Source of the DNA: Beta vulgaris subsp. vulgaris
Lineage: Eukaryota; Streptophyta; Magnoliopsida; Caryophyllales; Amaranthaceae
Direction: 5' to 3'
DNA length: 64,000 nt
NCBI RefSeq assembly: GCF_026745355.1
Contig: NC_079202.1
Coordinates: forward strand, 35,914,763 to 35,978,762
The translations under genes were made by a program, and so were the position numbers. Below, one piece after another: positions 12,322 to 25,098 of the stretch. A model generated the notes under the pieces. That model did not search any database. It worked only from the letters and a program-made list of their open reading frames with translations, and was not told the origin of the DNA. The stretch's first letter is position 1, and each line of letters opens with the position of its first letter.

Positions 12322-13615
12322 GAAGCAAGTAATATTAACATTCCCTCCCCCCCACCACGGACAACAACGAATGGTTCTTTGTTAAACCTCAAAGGCGAGG
12401 CCGCCCTTGCTTTGCGTACCGCACCCCCTTCAAGGGGAAAAAGTTCATACCCCAGCCGCCCTCACCAACTTCTCATGATCACCCTAGCCTCACCTGTAAT
12501 GGGATTATTTTCAATCCCCCACCTCTCCTCACTTCTGATGTGATTCCCACTACCAATGCTTTTGCCTTGCTCGTTGAGTTTCAGATTAATGCCGCCGACA
12601 ATGTCCAACTCAACCCCCTATTAGCAACTACCCACTGCCTACTCTCCCTATGTTACTAGATGATCCTACGGACGATATGGATGAGGAATTTCTCAATGCT
12701 TTGGAGTTATTAATCACAACCCCAACATCCTTTTCGATGCAAACATGTCTGAAATATCCTCGCCAACGAATTCCGAAGGTGCAACAACCATAGGCGACGA
12801 CTAGAAGCGCCGGAAACGCGATGACTACGAGCACTCGCCCTCTCAGTGAACTTAATCATTTCATGATTAGTACTCTACTATTTTGGGTTACTTGTTTTTG
12901 GGCCTGCCTAGGTGGCGGTCATGTATATTTTGCTATTTTATTATGGTTAATCTTCATCTTAATTAAGTCAAACTTTGCTTACCTTTTTATTTCCTTATTT
13001 TGTAATCCTTCTCCTGTATTTCAAGTCCCTTAACATTTTCATAGAGAATTTTTCAGTTTCAGTTTACTATCCCTTGTGTAATTGGATGTGCAAGCTTGAA
13101 TTTTCTGTCTACCTGCATAGTCCTTCCATTTATTTGCTCATACTCCCAAACTGAGGGCCTTGCTTGTTTTTTGTCCTTCTATAGAATTGCAGGCCTACTT
13201 GCACTCTTCTAGTGCTCAAACCCAAAGATTGAAGCCTCCACTTAAGTGGGCCGGCCCACTGCTTCTTTTGGACCCCCTATGGGGCCTCACACCTACGTTT
13301 TTCCTTACGCCTAAGTGCCGCACAAATGGATCAGGCTTTCAATGCCTTAATGACTCGAGTGCTTGACACTCGCAAAGTCAGGGTGTTTTTCCACCCCTTA
13401 TCGAACTTTTTCTCTCCTTGCAGGTCCAAAGACAAAGGCCCAACTAACCACAAATATTAGCCTACTGCCACCCATTTCCGATGCAATACAGGGTCTTTCC
13501 TTGGTTTATCTATTACAGGCACTTCCGCGTACTCGACTTTCCTTTGGGCCCCAATAATAGGCGTAACGAAAGTTTGCACTACTTCAGTGCCAAATGCCCT
13601 AGTTCCCACAATAGA
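12322..13615 (+). other. LINE region between ORF1 and ORF2
   Basis: Pro-rich, broken continuation of ORF1 followed by untranslated sequence. Short frames at 12821-13033, 13160-13366 and 13363-13557 have no recognisable domain and no codon pattern of their own. Confidence 0.5.
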
Positions 13616-16600
13616 ATGAAGGTTTTGAGTTGGAATATTCAAGGCGGGAAAAGACCCCAAGCGTGGAGCGAACTAATTTACCTGAAACTTAAATACAACC
13701 CGAATATCATTTTTTGTAATCGAAACTAAAACAAACAATGCCAACAGTAAGCGCATACTAAAATTGCTTCATTTGCATAAGAATATAATCATTGATCCAG
13801 TTAATCATACGGGTGGTATTTGGGTCTGCTGGAATACCAACAACATCTGTTTGCAAAATCAATTCACCACCGACCGTTTTGCTCATCTAGAAATACTTTA
13901 CAGACCTTCCAATAAGGTCTACTCCATCATAGGGACCTACTGCCCAGCTCAAACCTCAGATAAAAATATATTTTGGCCATACCTTAATCAATTTTTAATT
14001 CAGGTTCCAAACCCATGGCTCTTACTTGATGACTTTAATGAAATGATCCTTCACCTGGACAAACTTGGGGGAGCTCCTATAAAACATACTCAACTACATC
14101 GGCTATTCCACCTACTCCAACAACACAATGCCATAGACATTCTATGCCATCATCAAGCTTTCTCTTGGAAGGGTTTCTCTAACAACGACCCCATTTACAA
14201 ACGATTGGACCGAGCTATCTCAACTATGCAGTTTTACAACGACTTCAATCAGAGCGCGCTCACCTATAGCAATTCCATTGTTTTCGATCATGCACCAATA
14301 CTGTTCTCCTCCAACGTATCTCCTTTGACCAAACCACCGGCTTTTAGATTTCAAAATTTTTGGGTAGTGGATAAAGAATCGCACTCAATTGTCAAGAAAC
14401 ATTGGAAACATCAATATCACAGGCTCCCTCTTCTATCAAATTCAGCAAAAATTACTTCGCATCAAAGCTGCTCTAAAATCTTGGGCCAAATGCAAATACA
14501 AGCACACAACCAATAAATTACATTCAAATGACAATAAAATAAAATAACTACAAGAAAAATTATGGCGGCAACCTTTTTAAAAAAATTGGATAAATCACAT
14601 TAATCGCCTAATACTCCAACGCAAAAACTTCTCTTCACTCAAAAGGCTTGGGGCACTAAAGCACACAAATCTTGGCTTAAGTAAGGTGATCACAACTCAA
14701 AGTTCTTCCACAACAAGATGAAAAAAATTCAAATCCACTCCAATATCTTCTAACTCAAAAATGATTTAGGAAACTGGGTCGACTCACCGCAAATCTTACT
14801 ACTTTACAGACCCATTCTTTCAAAGCCCGGTTCAAATCTCCTATCACGGAACAACGCACTTTAGACCTCAGCTTCCTCACCCCTTTCGTTACTCAAAACG
14901 ATTCTCAGCTATTATTAGCTCCACTTACTCTGAATGAGATCAAAGAAGTAACTTTTGATATCAACCCCAACAAAGCACCCGGCTCAGATGGATATGGAGC
15001 CAAATTTTTCCAGGCCTACTCGCCGATTATAGGTCAAGAACTCGTTATTGCAATTCAAAGCTTCTTTCACCGTGGTAAGCTACCCCTTTCACTCAACCAT
15101 ACTCTCATCACCCTCATTTCTAAAATAGCTATGCCTGAAACACCCATTCATTATCGACCCATTAGTCTCATCAATACGATTTACAAAGGAATTTCTAAGA
15201 TCATGGCTAATCGACTAAGACCTATTCTGTAAAGAGAAATTAGCCCTTTTCAAAATGCTTTTACTCAAGATCGCTCCATCCATTAGAACTTACTCATCGC
15301 CCAAGAAGCACTAAACACCTTCCACAAATCTCACAATAAAACTGGTTGGTGCACCTTAAAACTCGATATGGAAAAAGCTTATGATAGAAGTGAATGGGAA
15401 TTCCTCTGGGAAGTCCTTACCGCTTTTGGATTTCCTTAAACTTGGGTCCTTTGGATAAAGGAATGTGTCACTCATGTCTCTTACTCTTTCAAAAGAAACG
15501 GTAATACTTTACCATGGTTCCGGTCCTCCAGGGGTCTACGACAAGGTGATCCCCTGCCACCATATTTGTTCATTATATGCATGGAAGTTTTAACTAGGAA
15601 ATTAATGCTTCAAACCCATATTCGGGCTTCGAGCATCGGTTTCAAAATCCATCCGCGTACTACCAACATCCCGTGCCTTTTGTCTGCCGATGACAATCTT
15701 CTTTTCTGTAAAGCCTCCAGCACAGCATGTAAAAACCTGAAAACAACTCTAGATGAATTTTGCAACCTTTCAGGGCAACTTGTCAACTTTCATAAATCAT
15801 CCATCGTTTTCTCTAAACATGTCCCCTCCGCAAGGAAAACCGTTCTAGCCAGCCATGCATTTCAACATGCTCCCTAATTCCTCCCTAGCCCGATACTTGG
15901 GAGTTTTCTTCTGCTCCTTCCATCCCAAAAAAATGGACCTGCACTCCATTTTGAGCAAAACCGAAAAACGCATCAATCTTTGGGAATCCAACTTCCTCTC
16001 CAAAGCTGGCAGACTTAGGCTCATACAATCCAACCTAGAGTCCCAGCCTTCATATACGTGTGCCTCAACCCTCCTAAACTCTGATCTGGCCAAATCGATA
16101 GACTCCATCCACAAGAAATTTTTTTGGAGACAAAACAGTATTCCACTAATTCCTTGGGATAAAATTTTTGCCCAAATCTCTGGGAGGGTATTGGGTTACG
16201 CAAAACCCTTCCGATGAACCAAGCTTTTATTGCCAACCGACCAAAATAATATTTGGGTAAAATTAATGAAGGCAAAATATTTGCACACCCAATCATTCTT
16301 CAATTGTTCCCCTAAGCCACAAGATTCACCTATTTGGCGGAAAATCCTCCAACAACAGCACGTCCTCCGTAAGGGCATCCGTTGGAAAATTGGCGATGGC
16401 CACCAAATACTCTTCTGGTTACACAATTGGTGCTCTCATGATAGCCTTATCAAAATGCTTCACATCAACATGATTAAGTCGATATTTATTTGTGCCTTAG
16501 CACTTTCATCCTTCCTAACCGAACTTGGGATCTTCACAAACTATCTTCCCATTTACCCGGCAATATCATCAGATTATTTAAGGGATCCCGCTCCTAATGA

Positions 16601-16757
16601 ACCCTATTCCTGACGAGCCCGTCTTGGGTCTCTCCTCCACAGGAGAGTTTACTGTCAAATCAGCCAATTGGCTAGCCCATAAAATTCCTCTACAACATTC
16701 CAAATGGGAGTTACGATGGATCTGGAAGCTATCAATCCCGCCAAAACTGTAGATCTT

Positions 16758-18514
16758 TGATAAGAGGTTTTTAGTGTGTCGTTAAGGCACCAAAAACCGC
16801 TTCCCAAACAATATTTATAAGTCCTAACAAGCAATTACTAAGAGAATAGTAAGGGCAAGTCAAGGGTCGATCCACAGGGAAAATGGGATTGATTAAAGTC
16901 TATCAAGTCCAGACTACCTAATTGAAAGTTATTTGGGGGTTTAAAAGAGGTTTGGTAACAATTAAGACTGGCTAATAACAAGAACAAGCAAATATCAAGA
17001 GTTTAAATATCAAATAAAAGACACTAGAGTTAAGGTTACTAGTATGAATAAGAACGGATAATGATTGGTAATGCGATTGTGAAGCAACGAAGACGATTAT
17101 GCAAGGTTTAGTTTTCCTCTAAAGTACTCGAGTCCTCTCTCGAATGGTCCTCAGGAGTAATCACTTAATCAATCAACTAAATCCTCTCTCGAATGGTCTT
17201 TAGTTAATTGATTAAGAGATTCAATAAGTTCGGAAAACCCCTAATGAAGGATCCCCTTAATTTCTACCCAATATCTTGGCCTAGAAATTAAGTTGATTCT
17301 TAAGGATGATAAAAGAGTTCAAAATTCGATTTAAGAACATTTGAGTTCAATATACCAAAGTATAAATGTGATCAATATCTATCCTAAGGTCTCAAAACAC
17401 CAAGATCAATGCATAATAAAATTCTTTAAAACATCACAATCACATCAACAACACATTTAAAACCCTAATTCATACTTTCACCCTAACCCTAGATATAAAA
17501 CTACTCGCTAATCATGGAGTTTAAGCAATTAAACATAAAATCTATGACTAATCTAAGGCTAAACATGATTAAGAAATGATTAAACTAATAGAAATCACAA
17601 TTATGAAACTAAGAGAATGAAGATCTAAAATAATCTAAAAACAAGAACAAACACTAAGAGAATGAATTAAAAACTGAAACTTTGAATTAAAATTAAATTA
17701 AAAGTACCTTTGATGTTAATGGAATCACAAACTAGGATCGATGATCTCAAATCTCTATCAAACTAAAGTGTTTTCTATCTAATACAAAACCCTAAAATAT
17801 TCTGTAGAAAACTAGAATAAAACATAAGTCCCACAAAAACTAAAAAAAAACTCTCGATTTTAATGAAGCCATGATTTTTTTCTTTCCAGAAACGAACGGT
17901 GCGGGCACACCAAGATAAGGTGCGGGCGCACCAAGCAGAGGTGCGGGCGCGCCAAAATCAGGTGCGGGCGTACCTCACCCTTCTGCCTCAAACTGGACAG
18001 TTCAACTCAAAACGAACATAACTTCTTCGTTTATTTTATATCCAAATCAAGCTTATGACCAGTCGTTGGAAAGATATCGAAACGGGCTTTCACCTCCAAC
18101 TGGAATTACCTTCATCCGATTTTTGGTTTGAAAGTTATGTCCATTTGAAGTTTTCTGTTCAAGATTTTATTGTGCAATGTGCTCCTTTGTGCGAGCGGAC
18201 ATGGGGAATGGTGCAAGCGCACCATTTCTCAATGTGTGCTTTGTTTTCATTGCTACCTTTCCAACTTTACAAATCGTAGCTATCTTAGTAGTTCCACCTA
18301 TATCAAGAACATAGCAAAATAAGGTGAAAGCAAATGTACTAGAAATTCGGTCAAAAATGACTAAAAATCTAGCAAAAATGTCACTATGATCAAGTATGAT
18401 CAAGTGAATGAAATAGAAGGGAAAAGTGAGGAGAAAGAAGGAAGAAAGGGGAAAAGGGGGAACAAAAATAAGCCAAAAGGAGGTCATAAAGTGCGTTAAA
18501 AAACGCACTTATCA
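16758..18514 (-). mobile_element. Solo LTR (Ty3/Gypsy, Athila/Tat-like) inside the LINE
   Basis: Flanked by the perfect 5-bp TSD atctt at 16753-16757 and 18515-18519. The plus-strand ends are tgataagagg and cgcacttatca, so the element reads TGATAAGTGCG... on the minus strand, like the LTR at 7115. Near its 3' end it has gggtcgatccacaggg, the complement of the Athila/Tat-type signature. It splits the LINE zinc-binding region, so it is younger than the LINE. No internal coding region remains. Length 1757 bp. Confidence 0.9.
17898..17974. repeat. Four copies of a GC-rich near-palindrome (ggtgcgggcgcacc type)
   Basis: Four units of about 20 bp, each with ggtgcgggc(g/a)(c/t)(a/g)cc, spaced by short A-rich linkers, inside the solo LTR. 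A similar arrangement with a different core (cccgatcggg) is in the solo LTR at 45909-47433. Confidence 0.8.
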
Positions 18515-19525
18515 ATCTTCCTCTGAAAAATTTGTCATAACAGCCTCGGAGTTCGCCAACTTCTTGCTCAACGCCACATCATCCCGTTCACTACCTGTAC
18601 TTTCTGCAATCTAGCAGAAGAGTCTTTAGACCACCTATTTCTTTTCTGTCAATGTCTTAAACCTTTTTGGCTACCTCACTCGCTACCTAGCACCCACTTA
18701 CTCACCACTCTCTCCACTCTCCGACAAAACAAGACCCACATAGTAAAATTCATTTTCACTATTTGGACATTTTCGAAAGAAAAAAATGATATCATTTTCA
18801 ATAATGCAACCCTTAACGTTCATCGGATCCTTCACAAGGCCATATTCCTCCACAAAGAATAATGGACCATAAGGGAGACACTTGACAACTATTTCTCTAA
18901 TGGGTCTCCGTTCTAACACCACCATCCAACTCACTCCACCACCCCCATCATCACAACAACACCATTCTCGTAGCCTGGGAGACTCCTCCTCCACAATCTT
19001 TCAAACTCAACTTTGACGGTTCGATCTGTGGCAACTCTGCAATAGCAGGCATTATTATCCAGGATTCAGCCGGGGACCTCCTCACAACCTCCACAATTGA
19101 TCTCGGGTCCTCCTAGATCTTGATTGCCGAAGCGAGCGCTCTTTATTAGGGTCTCCTCCTTGCCCTCCAAAATCATATTCAACACCTTTACATTGAGGGC
19201 GAAAATCTTATGGTCATCAATGCAGTCAAGGGTTCCTGCTCACCCCCCTGGCAGATCTCACACCTCATGTGAGACATCCAACATCTTCTACAAGGTTTTT
19301 AGTCATGGGAAATACGTCATGTCTCCGGGGAAGCAAACAAGGCATCAGATTGTATAGCTAATCTTAGTCATTTAGTTGAAGGTCATTTCTATATTATCGA
19401 TTGTACTTCATCTGTGCTCCATAATATTCTTGTAACTGATAAGGTAGGAGCTCCCCTCAAGCGGAGGGTCTTTTAACCTTCTTTCTTCTTACCTTATAAA
19501 AAAAATTCATATATAATACTTAAGT

Positions 19526-20460
19526 ATGATTTAGATGTGTAATCCTACTTATTATACGAACTGTGGTTTCTGTGTTTGGTTGTTTAAATCATGTATATGT
19601 TGGTCGTTGTGGCCATCTGACTTCTAAGTGAGTCATTGGTTGCAATGTTAGCTGCTTGACCTTGAAAATCTTTGTCACAAATTCAAAAGGGGAGAAGCAT
19701 TTATGCACATAGAGTAATGGTTAATAACTTGGTAACTAAGATTATATTTGGTTTCCTCACAAGCTTATATTGCCAGAGAAAATATAAGATTGGCATTAAT
19801 GATCTTACAAGAAATTGAACATGCAATTATTTTTCTATATGTAAACTTATACTGTTGGTGAGTATATCCATCTTCTCCATCATGGAAAGTATCTGACAAA
19901 AACTTAAAAGTATCTCTATAATGAGATTGTTTATACCAAACGTTGAATTTGACTTTTTATGAGCTATAAACTTTAGTGCAGCGTTATGGTGCTTGTGTAA
20001 CAAATACGTTTTTGAATTTTCTGCACTTACAAGTACCATCTTTGTTGATTTCGCTGTCTTGAGTAAGCAAAAAATTACACTTTCTTTAATTTTTTTTCCA
20101 GTAATTAAGATGACAATAAAACCAAAGCACAGTACACCTAAAGGAAGCTAGCAATAGCAAGCCCCATCAAAAACTCTGGACAAACCCAGAGATTACAGAT
20201 CCTCAAGCCATCTTTTCTCACTACTCTTAACCTTTTTACGAACAATTTGTAAGATGCTATGCTTAACAACCACGTCGCCTGAGGTTGCTGTCCTGTCTTA
20301 GCCATACGCTAGCTCCTTCTTCTCGCAGAAGTTCGGTGCTGCCAGCCAACTAACGACCTTCTCTTTCGGCCTTTCCTCAACACTCCTCCAAGCCGCAACG
20401 CCGTCGACCTCCTCGCGCACCATCCCTCTTTTTCAACCTGGGTTCCCTGCCGCGACCACC
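19526..20460. other. Intergenic flank and Copia leader, no gene recognised
   Basis: The first part is AT-rich flank of the LINE. From about 20150 to 20460 the sequence becomes C-rich and leads to the Copia gag start. I looked for the partner of the LTR at 29939 and for a primer-binding site here and found neither, so this Copia element probably lost its 5' LTR. Confidence 0.4.
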
Positions 20461-21590
20461 ATGCCACCAGCCAGTGTGGCTACGCCTTTTCCCCAGGCTC
20501 CCTCCTCATCCTTTTTTGCATTACCGCAACTATCTGCTCCTAATCTTAGTAATCTGGTAACTATTACTCTCTTTTCTCCTGAGGATTATCTGTTATGGAA
20601 AACTCAGATTACTTGTTTGCTTCTTTCCCATCAACTACTTGGTATGGTTGAAGGCACTGTTTCTATTCCTCATGCTACTGTTATTGATGGTCGTGGTAAT
20701 TCGATTCCCAATGCTCGTTTTTATGAATATATGCGTGTTGATCAACAAATAAAATCCTGGATTTTTGCCACGTTGTCTCGTGATGTCTTTGTTGATGTGC
20801 ATGATTTATCCACCTCCGTGGAGATTTGGAATCGTTTGCAAACTAGATTTATGCATGCTAGTATGGCTAGATCTATGGAATTGAAGGGTCGTCTTACTCG
20901 TATTAAGAAGAGTGATTTGCAATCTATGGATGGTTATTTGCGTGAGATTAAGGTTATCGCTGATTCCTTAGCTGTTATTTAGTGTTCTGTCTCCAATCAG
21001 GATTTAGATCAGCATACGTTGTTTGGTTTGGATCGTGATTCTGAATATGATCATATAGTAACCACCCTGCTACATTATCCGTTTCCGCTTAGTTTTGATG
21101 ATTTGCGTCCTAAGCTTCTGCTTTATGAACAAAGTGTCAAGAGTTCGAAGGATGGATCTGATTCCTCTTCGCATCATGGCTTGGTTGTTGTTTAGTCTTC
21201 TAGTTCTAGTTTCCCCCCTAGGAATAATTCCACTGTCAGGCATAGAGGGAGAAATAATCGGAATCGAGGGGGGAATAATGGTCGAAATCAAAATAATCGA
21301 GGCAATGGTGGTAATAATAACAACAACAACAACAATTCTCGTAATTTTGGAAACAACAACAACAATAATGCTAAGCGAGGACGTCCCAATGGTGTGAGTA
21401 ATATTCTAACTTGTCATCCTATAGCATGCCTTGCATAGACTCTATTACTAATGATTTATCTTCAGCAGGGAGTAATTCATCAAGTAGCAATGTAAACTCT
21501 ACCCCTACTTCCGATATTTGTGGTTTATGTTGGTTTCCAGGTCATCAAGCTCCTTATTTTCCTCAACGATTCAATTTCAGCTTTGTTCAG
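20461..21590 (+). pseudogene. Copia (Ale/Retrofit-like) gag, broken
   Basis: Begins at the ATG at 20461. The first 173 codons contain the Copia gag pattern (SPEDYLLWKTQI, WIFATLSRDVF, EIWNRLQTRF, MDGYLREIKVIAD) and end at a stop at 20980-20982. The frame continues beyond it with NQDLDQHTLFGLDRDSEYDHIV, then an Asn/Arg/Gly-rich basic stretch with poly-Asn at about 21310-21375. A degenerate zinc knuckle, CGLCWFPGHQAPYFPQ, follows at about 21510-21560. Gag forms the particle that packages the element RNA. The sequence is cut at about 21591 by a foreign LTR, and protease and pre-integrase are missing between here and 27112. Confidence 0.85.
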
Positions 21591-21704
21591 TCTGGTACCC
21601 GGATTCAGCGGAAACTTGTAACTTTATTTATAAAAATAATATTATTATCCAAAAACCACAATATTGATATGAAAAGTCTAAAGACTACTAAAATAGTGAT
21701 CTAG

Positions 21705-22551
21705 CTCTAGTGATCCCAAAAGGTTCCTCCCATGCATCATGAATCATCAATGGACCTGAAAACTACTCCCCGTAAGGAAAGTAGGGCAAAGCCAAAACAA
21801 ATAGGAAATACGAGTCGATTGAAATACTGAGTACTATTACATGCAAGACTTGTCAACTTTGTAAATATATAATTCACATACTTTCATAAACATGCTTTAT
21901 TTCACAATCTAGTAATAAAAAATAAGATTAAACCATTCTTAAATCCACGTTACCACGAAAGAATATATCTCCTTTAATAGTTCCATTAAAAGTGGAAAAC
22001 AATAATATAAGAAGTTAACTTAAACCCCTTTCCTTGATCCGCAAATCCTAAGTGTATGTGCACAACCCCCCAGCTAGTATCCCTTTATGAATACAAAGAC
22101 ATTGGAGTAACCTTGATGCCAACTAGTGGACTTGGAAGAACTACCCTTCTTGAACAAAGCCAATGGATAATTGTAATAAGAATAACATAGGGGTAAACCT
22201 TTCCTTTAATTCAAATAAAGAATTATGATAAACAAACTTAATTATAGGGAATTAAAAAGGATAATTTAAACTTTTAAAACTAAAACTCATGCTAATATTT
22301 TTGAGTTACTCAAATCCACTGATTTGCAAAAAGTGGATTCATTCATATATTAAGAGTTGGATGCCTATACATGCAAACTGATATATTTTTTTTTTCTAAA
22401 ACAAACAAAACAATATTTGGTTGGTTTATCATATCTATGAGTCAACCAAGCAAGAGAAAATACAAGCTTTTATCTAGCTTAAATGATAAGAAGGTTTAAT
22501 TAAATCAATTACATATACCGATTCATCTCTATTCTACTATATGGGAAGAGG
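21705..22551 (-). other. LTR-remnant interior, no gene
   Basis: AT-rich sequence of the LTR remnant. No open frame with recognisable content on either strand. Confidence 0.5.
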
Positions 22552-22559
22552 GGTAGGAC

Positions 22560-23631
22560 TAGGGGTGTTAATGAGCCAGGGTGGCTCGCAAACTGTTCGA
22601 GCTCGGCTCGGTCAAAGCTCGGCTCGAGAGGGCTCGACTCGAGTTCGAGATCGGCTCGCGACTTTACCAAGCCGAGCCAAGCCTAGTAGAGTTCGGCTCG
22701 AAAGCTCGCAAACATGTTCGAAAAATTTTAAAGTACAAATTTTTATACATTAATTTCTAACCCAACTTGAATTACAATTTGAAGTCCACTTTAAAAATAT
22801 ATACCAAATTAAAATTTTTAGCCCAATTAAAAGATACAAACTAAGGGCTTTTTTCTCAGCCCAATTAAAATTTTAAACAAACTTGAAACACCAAAAACCA
22901 AAAAAAAAGCTAACACTTCAAGTCACATTCATTCAGCACCGTGACCTGCTCCACTTCTTCAAGGATTTTCGAAAACCCTAAAGGCCTAAATCCCCAATCT
23001 CCAGTAGCGTCTTTGGCGGCGAGCAGCGTCTTCGACGGCGAGCAGCACTGCGGCGGCGAGCGACATCGTCTTCGGCGGCGAGCAGGATGACAGGTAATGT
23101 TAATAGTTTTCATTTTTTTTTTTTCGATTCCTATAATGGCTATAAATTTAATCAACTAACAACTAACAAGAAGATGTAAAAATCAAACTACTGCTAGTGA
23201 AAATCAAAAAAAAATTCGAAATAACATCACTGAGAACTTCAACGGAAAAAATCGATTCCTATAATGGCTATAAATTAAAACTTTCATGTTCAGATTAAAA
23301 AATCGATTCCTATAATGGCAAGCAGTAGTTTCATCGTCTCCAGTAGTGCCATTTTTTCGATTTTCACTTGTTAGTTTTTGTTTCATTACTGTTTCTCTAC
23401 TGTTTTTGCTTGCTTGCTTCACTTGTTAGTTTTCGAGCTTTTTTGAGCCGAACGGTTCGCGAACTTTTTCGAGCCGAGCCGAGCCTCGAGCCGAACTTTT
23501 TTTTTTCGAACTCGAGCCGAGCTCTGATTTTCGAGCTCGACGAGCTTCGAGCTCGAGCCGAGCTCGGACCCTCACATTCTCGAGCCGAGCCTGGTCCTGT
23601 TCGGTCTCGGTTCGGCTCGTTAACACCCCTA
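22560..23631. mobile_element. Non-autonomous hAT transposon
   Basis: The left end is taggggtgttaatgagcc and the right end ggctcgttaacaccccta, inverted repeats with one mismatch. A perfect 8-bp TSD ggtaggac is at 22552-22559 and 23632-23639, the hAT signature. Both subterminal regions (22610-22700 and 23440-23610) are packed with gagctcg / cgagccgagc motifs that can pair with each other. The interior (22980-23080) has a (g/c)ggcggcgagcagc repeat and three copies of cgattcctataatggc (about 23125, 23250, 23302). No transposase frame is present. Length 1072 bp. Confidence 0.9.
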
Positions 23632-24295
23632 GGTAGGACACCAAATTTTTAAAACACCCATTTTACCCTCACTAATCTCTATTTTATATGTCAACTCCCT
23701 ACCCCTTGATGTCCACCCTTAAATAGCCCAACTGCCAACATATATTATAACTCCAACCAGACATTAATTAATTTAGAAAATAAATTCAATACTGTATCCT
23801 AACAAACTGCCACTACGAAGCAGTTAAATGATAAAGTACCAAATAAAATAAAAATCCCCCAAGACATACTAAACGACAGTTTTTTTCTCTCCATCTTCTT
23901 CCTCTTCTAGATCTTCAATTACGTCATGTACTCTGTCCATCTTCTTCCAAGCCCTTACGCAATATCAACATAGGTAATTATAAAGCATCGTAAATTTTAT
24001 TTCTCCATATTGTCTGTACAAATATAACGTCTAATATTATTTTTTTGTAATTTTATGGGAGCAAAGGATAAGTGAAAGGTAAGTTCTTACAAAATCAATA
24101 TTAAATTTTTGAATAAAGCAAATCAATCTATATTAAAATCACATACATTAAAGAGAAATCTATCAAAACTTGCACGCATATCATAGAATAGATAATCAAA
24201 ATCACAATGTAAACTCATTGTTACTACTCATACTTACAGTACTTAAGTTTTAAACTTATACATCAATTAAATTTGAGTCATGACACTGTAAATTA

Positions 24296-24636
24296 CTCCC
24301 TCTGTTCCAAAATATAGTTCCCACATCCTTTTTTCACGGTAATTTATGCAAGTAGAATCTATGAGAGATAGTAAAGATTTTTTGTTTATTTAAATAAATG
24401 TTGTATGGAAAAAGATGATTTTAAGAGAGAGAGTGGAGAATAATTGGTGAAAGAGCATTAATGGTAACATTTTGGTTGAATAAACAAAGGAAAAAACAAA
24501 TTTCAAGAAGAAAATAAATAATGGGACACGATTTTTCTACGAATTACGGAAAAATGTGAAACTAAATATGGAAAAGGGAATTATATTTTGGGACGCCCAA
24601 AATAAAAATGGGAACTATATTTTGAGACGGAGGGAG
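24296..24636. mobile_element. Stowaway-like MITE (Tc1/mariner)
   Basis: Starts ctccctctgttccaaaatat and ends with its near-complement, closing in gacggagggag. The inverted repeats extend about 28 bp with three mismatches. The flanking dinucleotide is TA at 24294-24295 and 24637-24638, as expected. No coding capacity. Length 341 bp. Confidence 0.85.
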
Positions 24637-24910
24637 TAGTAAAGTAAACTTGTTATAATAAAGAAATTCTTCTTCCTTTTCATTATCTCCATCCAGTCTA
24701 ATCCCCACCCAAAAAATGCAAGTCTTATATATTAAGAGAAATCAAAACACACCATTGCAATCACCTGTAACCCAACTCAAATCATACAATTCTAATTAAT
24801 CAAAAAAAAAAAAAATAGTGAGCCCGACATAAAACCGTTTTTCGTTGCTGCTTTCTCTTAGGAAATGAAATATGTGCAAGGAATTTGCCATTGTTTTTGG
24901 GATTATATAG

Positions 24911-25098
24911 AAAAATAAAAACTATAGCTTATATAATTATACCAAATATGAATGTAATAAATTAAAAATAAGGGATTTTTGGAGATATCCAGAAAGGAAT
25001 GGAGGAGAAAAATAAAGACTATAGGTTTTAATATTATAGCAAGTATGAATTCAATAAAAAGGGGGGATTTTGAAAGATACACAGAAAGGATTGGAGAG
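24911..25098 (+). repeat. Diverged tandem duplication, unit about 93 bp
   Basis: Unit 1 (about 24911-25003) contains aaaataaaaactata, atgaatgtaataa, gggattttt and cagaaaggaatggag. Unit 2 (about 25009-25098) contains aaaataaagactata, atgaattcaataa, ggggattttg and cagaaaggattggag in the same order. They are about 75-80 percent alike by eye. Confidence 0.7.

Larger units (their letters stand above)
13616..19420 (+). pseudogene. LINE ORF2 (endonuclease, reverse transcriptase, RNase H), broken
   Basis: The endonuclease begins at the ATG at 13616 (MKVLSWNIQGG) and, after a one-base frameshift near 13715, continues to about 14300 with GGIWVCWN, LLLDDFNEMI and YKRLDRA. Reverse transcriptase follows at about 14925-15900, with NPNKAPGSDGYGAKFF, HYRPISLINTIYK, LKLDMEKAYDR and RGLRQGDPL. 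The catalytic box reads SADD where FADD is usual. A zinc-binding (zf-RVT) region is split by the solo LTR at 16758-18514 and resumes at 18520-18660. RNase H is at about 18990-19420, with FKLNFDGS and IRHVSGEANKASD. Stops at 15230, 15285, 15437 and elsewhere show it is dead. Confidence 0.88.
10951..19507 (+). mobile_element. Full-length but inactive L1-type LINE
   Basis: An 18-bp TSD (one mismatch) flanks the element. It contains ORF1 with a DUF4283-like region and a zinc knuckle. ORF2 has the order endonuclease, reverse transcriptase, zinc-binding domain, RNase H. The 3' end reads taccttataaaaaaaa. Without the nested 1.76-kb LTR it is about 6.8 kb, a normal length for a plant L1. A related, truncated copy on the other strand at 49427-50802 shares the same 3' end. 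Confidence 0.88.
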
